Assembly (NCBI RefSeq): GCF_004402405.1
Contig: NZ_SOFE01000034.1
Span: 1 to 58,547 of the forward strand
DNA length: 58,547 nt
Reading direction: 5' to 3'
DNA from: Cryobacterium levicorallinum
GTDB lineage: Bacteria > Actinomycetota > Actinomycetes > Actinomycetales > Microbacteriaceae
The position numbers and the translations under genes are program-made. The notes beneath the pieces were generated by a model. That model had not been told where the DNA came from. It did not search any database and saw only the letters and a program-made list of their open reading frames with translations. This document shows positions 53,626-58,547 of this stretch, piece by piece. How positions within the stretch are numbered: position 1 is the first letter of the stretch; every line of letters starts with the position of its first letter.

Positions 53626-54665
53626 CCGAGACCGTAGCGATCCCCACGGTCGCCCGAACGGATGTTCCCCTCACCGGCACCCAAAAGGTGGCCGTCGTGC
53701 TCATGAACATGGATCGCAAGCGCGCGACCGAGGTGATGAAGGAATTCACCGAGGTCGAGGCCGAGGACATCGTCTCCGAGATCGTTCAGCTGCGCAAGGT
53801 CGACTCCAGCATCGCCGAGGCGATCCTGACCGAGTTCCACGAAATGACCCAGCGCGGCGGACGTCACGCCCGCGGCGGCCATGACTTCGCGATGGGCCTG
53901 CTCGAGGCCTCCTTCGGCGCTGAGCGCTCGGCCGGCATGATGACTCGCGTGGCGACATCGATGGCCAGCAAGGCGTTCGAGTTTCTCGACTCCTCTGAAC
54001 CCACCGATGTGCTCAACCTGCTCGACGGCGAAATGCCCCAGACCATCGCCCTCGTGCTCGCCCACCTGCGCCGCGACCAAGCCTCCGGTGTGCTCACCGG
54101 CATGGACCCGAGCCTGCGCACCGACGTCGCCCGCTGCATCGCCACGATGGGCAGCGCCACCCCCGAATCCATCCGCGTCGTGACCGAATCGCTCAAGCAG
54201 CGGGCGGGTTCCCTCGCCTCCCGCGAGGTCACCGAGGTCGTCGGCGGAATTCAGCCGCTCGTCGATATTCTCAATCAAGCGGATGCCGCCACCGAGCGCG
54301 CCCTGCTGGAGGGCCTCGAAGAGAGCGACCCGGATCTGGCCGAAGAAGTTCGCTCGCGCATGCTGACCTTCAACGACATCGTCAAGCTGGAAAGCCGCGA
54401 CGTGCAGCAGGTTCTGCGTGGCATCGACACCACGGTTCTCGCGATGGCGATGAAGAGCACCACCTCCGCGGTTTCCGAAGTCATTCGCGCGAACCTGTCC
54501 GAGCGCAACCGCGATGTGCTCGACGACGAGATCCGCAGCCTGGGCCCGGTTCGCATGAGCCAGGTCGAGGATGCCCGTGCCAGTGTTGTGCGCGCCATTC
54601 GCGACATGGAAGCCCAGGGAATCATCACCGTGCAGCGCGGATCGGACGACGAATATGTCAGCTGA
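53622..54665 (+). CDS. fliG: Flagellar motor switch protein FliG
   Basis: 347 residues. The N-terminal domain VPLTGTQKVAVVLMNMDRKR binds FliF. The middle EMPQTIALVLAHLRRDQASG VL carries the EHPQT-like motif. The C-terminal torque domain has MLTFNDIVKLESRDVQQVLR and the charged row MSQVEDARASVVRAIRDMEA. Overlaps fliH by 11 nt. Confidence 0.97.
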   Translation: MTETVAIPTVARTDVPLTGTQKVAVVLMNMDRKRATEVMKEFTEVEAEDIVSEIVQLRKVDSSIAEAILTEFHEMTQRGGRHARGGHDFAMGLLEASFGAERSAGMMTRVATSMASKAFEFLDSSEPTDVLNLLDGEMPQTIALVLAHLRRDQASGVLTGMDPSLRTDVARCIATMGSATPESIRVVTESLKQRAGSLASREVTEVVGGIQPLVDILNQADAATERALLEGLEESDPDLAEEVRSRMLTFNDIVKLESRDVQQVLRGIDTTVLAMAMKSTTSAVSEVIRANLSERNRDVLDDEIRSLGPVRMSQVEDARASVVRAIRDMEAQGIITVQRGSDDEYVS

Positions 54666-55284
54666 CACCGGTTTCGGCCGAATCTCTTTTCCCCGCCTGC
54701 ACGACGACGAGCGCATCCGCGCCGACGAAACCGCGCGCGCCCAGGGGCATGCCGCCGGTTACGCCGAAGGCCTGCGCGCGGCGACGGTGGAGATCGATCG
54801 CATCAAGCTCGACCTGCAAGCCGAACGTGAGCAGGGCGAGCGTCTCATTGCGGCGAAAATGGATCGCGGCGTGCGCGTGCTGAATGCCGCAGCCACAGCC
54901 CTCGACCAGCGCCGCCTGCCGGTGCTGGTCGACGCCGAAAACACCCTCCTGGCCTGCGCGGTGCAACTGGCCGAAGCCATTATCGGCAACGAACTCAGCC
55001 GCACCGAGCCATCCGCTCGTCGGGCCCTCGACCGCGCCATGCGCTCGGTTGATGACGGCGACCGCACGTCGGCCCACAACATCCGCATGAATCCCGAAGA
55101 TCTGCCGCTGCTCGACGCGACGACCGTGCGCCTCAGCGGCGTGACCTTCATCTCCGACGCACAGATCAAGCGCGGGGATGCCATCGCCGAATTCAACGAC
55201 GGAATTCTCGACGCCCGCATCGAGACCGCCCTGGCCCGAGCGAAAGAGATTTTGCTCGCCGATGCCGCGGGCCAGACCCCATGA
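54655..55284 (+). CDS. fliH: Flagellar export ATPase regulator FliH
   Basis: 209 residues from the ATG at 54655, inside the fliG end. It has the long central helix with repeated Ala/Gly pattern AQGHAAGYAEGLRAATVEID and the C-terminal FliI-binding domain (LACAVQLAEAIIGNELSRTE; VTFISDAQIKRGDAIAEFND). Overlaps fliI by 4 nt. Confidence 0.9.
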   Translation: MSADTGFGRISFPRLHDDERIRADETARAQGHAAGYAEGLRAATVEIDRIKLDLQAEREQGERLIAAKMDRGVRVLNAAATALDQRRLPVLVDAENTLLACAVQLAEAIIGNELSRTEPSARRALDRAMRSVDDGDRTSAHNIRMNPEDLPLLDATTVRLSGVTFISDAQIKRGDAIAEFNDGILDARIETALARAKEILLADAAGQTP

Positions 55285-56621
55285 CCACGACGACCGCGTG
55301 GCGCCCGCACGCCGACGCCTTCGCCTCGGCGCTGCGGGTCGCGCGCCCCGAGCGGATCGGCGTCGTGTCGTCGATCGTCGGCCTCGGCGTCGAAGTACGG
55401 GGCTTGCGCTCCGCCATCGGTGACCTCGTCGTTCTCGGCGGTGAAACGGATGCGCCGGGCATCGACGCCGAAGTCGTCGCGACCACCCGCGACAGCATCC
55501 GCTGCATGCCGCTCGGCCGCATGACCGGACTCCGCGCCGGAGCCCCCGCGCGCGCCGCGCACAGCCCCCTGCTCGTTCCCACCGGTTCCGGCCTGTTCGG
55601 CCGCGTCATCGACGGCCTCGGCCGGCCGATCGACGGCAAGGGCCCGCTGGTCTCCGACGGCGCCGTGGCGCTCGAAAACGACAGCCCCTCGGCCATGCAC
55701 CGCGCCCGCATCACTACTCCGCTGCACCTGGGAGTGCGCGTGCTCGACACCCTCACCACGGTCGGTCGCGGCCAGCGCCTGGGCCTGTTCGCCGGCAGCG
55801 GCGTCGGCAAGTCCTCGCTGCTGTCGATGATCGCCCGCGGAACGGATGCCGAAGTATCGGTGATTGCCCTGGTCGGGGAGCGCGGGCGTGAGGTGCGCGA
55901 ATTCCTCGAAGACGACCTCGGAGCCGAGGGGCTGGCCCGCTCCATCGTCGTGGTCTCGACGTCTGATGAACCCGCCATGATGCGACTCCGCGCGGCCTTC
56001 ACTGCCACCCGCATCGCCGAGTCCTTTCGCTCGTGCGGCGCCGACGTCATGCTCATGATGGACTCGCTCACCCGCGTGGCCATGGCCCAGCGCGAAATCG
56101 GCCTGTCGGTCGGCGAACCGCCGGCCACCCGCGGTTACCCGCCTTCGACCTTCTCCGTGCTGGCCCGCCTGCTCGAACGCGCCGGTACCGACGAGGTCGG
56201 CTCGATCACGGGCATGTACACCGTGCTCGTCGACGGTGACGACCACAACGAACCCATCGCTGACGCTGCCAGGTCCATTCTCGACGGCCACGTCGTTCTC
56301 GACCGCAAACTCGCTATCACCGGCCATTTTCCCTCCGTCGACGTGCTTGGCTCGATCTCGCGCGTGGCGTCGCGGGTGAACTCGCCCGAGCGCAACGCCA
56401 TAGCGACGACCCTGCGCACGGTGCTTGCCGCGCGGTCGGCTGCCCAGGACCTGCTCGACGTCGGCGCCTACCGCGCCGGGACCAACCCGCTGGTTGACGC
56501 TGCCGTTGCGCACGATGCTGCCATCAAGTCCTTTCTGCAACAGCGGATGGACGACCAGACTCCCTCAGACGCGGCCTGGCAGCAGCTCGCCGGGCTCACC
56601 CGCAAGCTGGGTAGCGTCTAA
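55281..56621 (+). CDS. fliI: Flagellum-specific ATPase FliI
   Basis: 446 residues, F1-beta-like. Walker A FAGSGVGKSSLLSMIARGTD (about 172), GERGREVREFLEDDLG, Walker B-type DVMLMMDSLTRVAMAQREIG (about 254) and GEPPATRGYPPSTFSVLARL are family signatures. It powers substrate unfolding for flagellar type III export. Shares one base with fliJ. Confidence 0.97.
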   Translation: MTTTTAWRPHADAFASALRVARPERIGVVSSIVGLGVEVRGLRSAIGDLVVLGGETDAPGIDAEVVATTRDSIRCMPLGRMTGLRAGAPARAAHSPLLVPTGSGLFGRVIDGLGRPIDGKGPLVSDGAVALENDSPSAMHRARITTPLHLGVRVLDTLTTVGRGQRLGLFAGSGVGKSSLLSMIARGTDAEVSVIALVGERGREVREFLEDDLGAEGLARSIVVVSTSDEPAMMRLRAAFTATRIAESFRSCGADVMLMMDSLTRVAMAQREIGLSVGEPPATRGYPPSTFSVLARLLERAGTDEVGSITGMYTVLVDGDDHNEPIADAARSILDGHVVLDRKLAITGHFPSVDVLGSISRVASRVNSPERNAIATTLRTVLAARSAAQDLLDVGAYRAGTNPLVDAAVAHDAAIKSFLQQRMDDQTPSDAAWQQLAGLTRKLGSV

Positions 56622-57079
56622 TGGGCCGGTTCTTTCCGCTGGCCGGTCTGCTTCGCCTGCGCCACCTGCAGCAGGACCAGGCGGCGAGTGACCTGGCCGA
56701 AGCGAATGCGCGAGTGGCCGCGAATGAAGCGCGGCGCGGCCGGGCACGATCGGCTCTCAGCGCTACGTCGATCACGCCGGACACCGTCGCAGCTATGAAC
56801 GCCATGGCCGCCGCACGGTCGTCGTCCCGCAGTATGCTCGCCGACCTCGATGCCCTCGGCCGCAACAACGCCGCGTCGCTTGGAGAGGCGCAGGCGGCCT
56901 TCGATGCGGCCCGCGCCGAAGCGCTCGCCCTGGAAAAGCTCGAGGTACGCCACCACGAAACCGTCGCGGCCAAAGACCTGCGCGCCGAACAGATCGTGCT
57001 CGATGAAATCGCCTCAACCCGGTGGCACCAAGACCCCACCGGCACTCCAACTTCGCCCGAGAAAGGTGATTCAGAATGA
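56621..57079 (+). CDS. fliJ: Flagellar export protein FliJ
   Basis: 152 residues, almost fully helical coiled coil (FPLAGLLRLRHLQQDQAASD, LAEANARVAANEARRGRARS, EALALEKLEVRHHETVAAKD). Position after fliI, length and the N-terminal F-x-L-x-x-L-L-R-L-R pattern identify it. It overlaps the next gene by 4 nt. Confidence 0.87.
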   Translation: MGRFFPLAGLLRLRHLQQDQAASDLAEANARVAANEARRGRARSALSATSITPDTVAAMNAMAAARSSSRSMLADLDALGRNNAASLGEAQAAFDAARAEALALEKLEVRHHETVAAKDLRAEQIVLDEIASTRWHQDPTGTPTSPEKGDSE

Positions 57080-57720
57080 CCATGATCGCCGCTATGGGAC
57101 GCATCGAGCAGATCCAGTCGATGATGCAGCAGCTTGCCTCCGGACCGCGCGCTGCGACGACCACCGTCGCCGCAGCCACGGCGACCGCCGCGACGGCCTC
57201 GGCCGAGAGCTTCGCCGCGTCCATGGCCTCCGCGCTGGGCACGGCCGGCGGGGCATCCGCTGTCGGAGCGACCGGCGGAGCGACCGGAACCAACGTCGTC
57301 GACGCCGCCAAGAAGTACATCGGCGTTCCCTACGTCTTCGGCGGTGAGGACTCGAGCGGAATGGACTGCTCCGGCCTCGTGCAAAAGGTATATTCCGATG
57401 TTGGAATAGATATGCCGCGTCTGGTTTCCGGCCAGATGAAGATGGGCACCGAGGTGGCATCGCTGGCCGAAGCCCAGCCCGGCGACCTCATCGTCACCGG
57501 CGGCGGCGACCACATTCTCATCTACGCCGGCGACAACAAAATCATCCACGCGCCATACGCCGGGCGCGACGTCTGCCTGCGTGACGTCTATATGTCAGAT
57601 TCGGAGATCACGACCATTCGTCGCATTATTCCCACCGCTGCGGCGGGAACCACGGGCGCCGCCAGCGCAGACATGTTGAGCGCCGCCTTCGCGGCCATCG
57701 CCAAGGGCGGCGCGGCATGA
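57076..57720 (+). CDS. NlpC/P60 (C40) peptidase within the flagellar operon
   Basis: 214 residues. The C40 domain starts about residue 75: VVDAAKKYIGVPYVFGGEDS, catalytic Cys in GMDCSGLVQKVYSD (about 98), RLVSGQMKMGTEV, catalytic His in GGGDHILIYAG (about 146) and a third polar residue in IIHAPYAGRDV. The first 20 residues (MTMIAAMGRIEQIQSMMQQL) are helical, followed by an Ala/Thr-rich linker; no classical signal peptide, so it may leave by the flagellar export route. It probably opens peptidoglycan for the rod, a role that FlgJ plays elsewhere (inference). Overlaps fliJ and fliK by 4 nt each. Confidence 0.88.
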   Translation: MTMIAAMGRIEQIQSMMQQLASGPRAATTTVAAATATAATASAESFAASMASALGTAGGASAVGATGGATGTNVVDAAKKYIGVPYVFGGEDSSGMDCSGLVQKVYSDVGIDMPRLVSGQMKMGTEVASLAEAQPGDLIVTGGGDHILIYAGDNKIIHAPYAGRDVCLRDVYMSDSEITTIRRIIPTAAAGTTGAASADMLSAAFAAIAKGGAA

Positions 57721-58547
57721 GCCTCGCACTGAACCAGTTCCGTTCCGGCGAAGCAGCCGGCCTGACCGGCGCCCCCCGCACGGGCGCTGCCACCGGCACC
57801 CCCTCGGCCGGTGCCAACGGTTTCGCCTCGGCCATGGCCGATTCCATCGCCGATTTCCAGACCGCTCACAGCTCTGCCACAGCGGATGCCGACCGCTCCC
57901 GTTCCGCCCACGAGGCGCGCGCCGACGACCACGCGCGCGCCGACGACCACGCGCGCGCCGCCGACCAGGCCGCAGCCTACCGGGAACGCCGTTCGATGTC
58001 GGGCGACCGCCCGGCCGCGCTGCAGGATCGTGCCGATCGTGCTGCGGATCGTTCGGCCGATCGTTGGGCCGATCGTGTTACCGACAGTGCTGCCGCTCGC
58101 ACCGCCGACAGTGCTGCCGCTCGCACCGCCGACAGTGCTGCCGCTCGCACCGCCGACAGTGCTGCCGCTCGCACCGCCGACCGTGCTGCGGACAGCGCTG
58201 CTACCCGTGCCGCGGATCGTACGAGCGATTCGTCGTCAGCAGGCTCGACCACGTCGTTGGCCAACGCTTCGTCGGCCAACGCTTCAACGGCCACCGACTC
58301 GGTAGCTGCCGACTCCGCTGCTGACCGTGCCGGTGCCCGAACCGGAAACGGCGAACAGTCGTCGACCGGGCAGGATGCGAGCTCGACCGAGCCGACAGCA
58401 GCTGCACAGTCCGCCGACTCCGCGGTCGCTGGCGCAACCCCGCCGCACCTCGGCACTGTCGCTTCGAACGCGTCGGGCCTGGAAACAGGCGAGCCCGCCG
58501 CCGGCGAGCCCGCCGCCGGCGAGCCCGCCGCCGGCGAGCCCGCCGCC
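57717..58547 (+). CDS. fliK: FliK-like hook-length control protein, N-terminal part
   Basis: At least 277 codons, open at the window end. The start overlaps the peptidase stop (ATGA). The sequence is low-complexity Ala/Asp/Arg/Ser-rich with tandem repeats: three DDHARA-like units near 57918-57963, four identical 24-nt units encoding DSAAARTA (58083-58178) and four identical 15-nt units encoding GEPAA up to the window edge (58488-58547). FliK identity rests on operon position and the disordered N-terminal half typical of FliK; the conserved C-terminal domain is outside. Confidence 0.65.
   Translation, partial: MSLALNQFRSGEAAGLTGAPRTGAATGTPSAGANGFASAMADSIADFQTAHSSATADADRSRSAHEARADDHARADDHARAADQAAAYRERRSMSGDRPAALQDRADRAADRSADRWADRVTDSAAARTADSAAARTADSAAARTADSAAARTADRAADSAATRAADRTSDSSSAGSTTSLANASSANASTATDSVAADSAADRAGARTGNGEQSSTGQDASSTEPTAAAQSADSAVAGATPPHLGTVASNASGLETGEPAAGEPAAGEPAAGEPAA
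58083..58178 (+). repeat. 24-bp tandem repeat, four identical units
   Basis: Units start at 58083, 58107, 58131 and 58155, each GACAGTGCTGCCGCTCGC plus ACCGCC. Identical copies in frame point to recent expansion and possible length variation. Confidence 0.9.
58488..58547 (+). repeat. 15-bp tandem repeat, at least four units
   Basis: GGCGAGCCCGCCGCC repeated exactly four times (58488, 58503, 58518, 58533) and cut by the window edge, encoding GEPAA. Confidence 0.9.

Overview
The window reads as chromosomal DNA of a high-GC, flagellated actinobacterium, most likely Microbacteriaceae (Cryobacterium-like; inference). Pointers are a mycothiol-type DinB/maleylpyruvate-isomerase protein, SufS-SufU, ClpS next to DUF2017, a DUF6504-dnaE2 pair, many TANNNT-N6/7-start (leaderless-type) promoters and a very frequent CGGATGCC/GGCATCCG word. 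No rRNA, tRNA, CRISPR array or intact insertion sequence was recognised.

Left part (1-20.8 kb): a cut-off secreted protein and a lipoprotein; a YbdK-type carboxylate-amine ligase; a class A penicillin-binding protein; DUF6504-dnaE2 with a LexA-like box but no imuA/imuB beside it; a CdaR regulator and glycerate kinase; a Tat-exported PhoX phosphatase behind an 11-nt-phased PHO box; glutathione-independent formaldehyde dehydrogenase; then a formate/molybdenum block (moaA, fdhD, an FdhF/YdeP-type molybdoenzyme, an OFA-family oxalate/formate transporter and its 33-residue small subunit). Formaldehyde to formate to CO2 is a plausible joint theme.

Middle (20.8-36.8 kb): two overlapping glycosyltransferases, the first with an N-terminal HEAT-like part; MocA; a decayed patch holding a uraD-uraH fusion relic between two related hairpin elements; guanine deaminase and a two-gene xanthine dehydrogenase; a disulfide oxidoreductase; DUF2017-clpS; sufS-sufU.

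Right part (36.8-58.5 kb): a flagellar regulon. fliW-flgL-flgK-flgN run leftwards from a regulatory gap with a 9-bp dyad; fliA (sigma-28 type) runs rightwards, followed by a 111-residue mini-flagellin that keeps only the two terminal flagellin segments, then two full flagellins, a flagellin relic, fliD-fliS-orf and flgB-flgC-fliE-fliF-fliG-fliH-fliI-fliJ-NlpC/P60-fliK (open at the window end). The flagellin loci share a leader: sigma-28 promoter, a GGCC-type hairpin with GGA in its loop, and a GGAGGA Shine-Dalgarno. With FliW present, this suggests FliW/CsrA-type control. Between flagellin 2 and fliD lies an accessory patch with AT-rich DNA, a dispersed 65-bp repeat family, a GIY-YIG protein and a broken ParE-type toxin-antitoxin pair.
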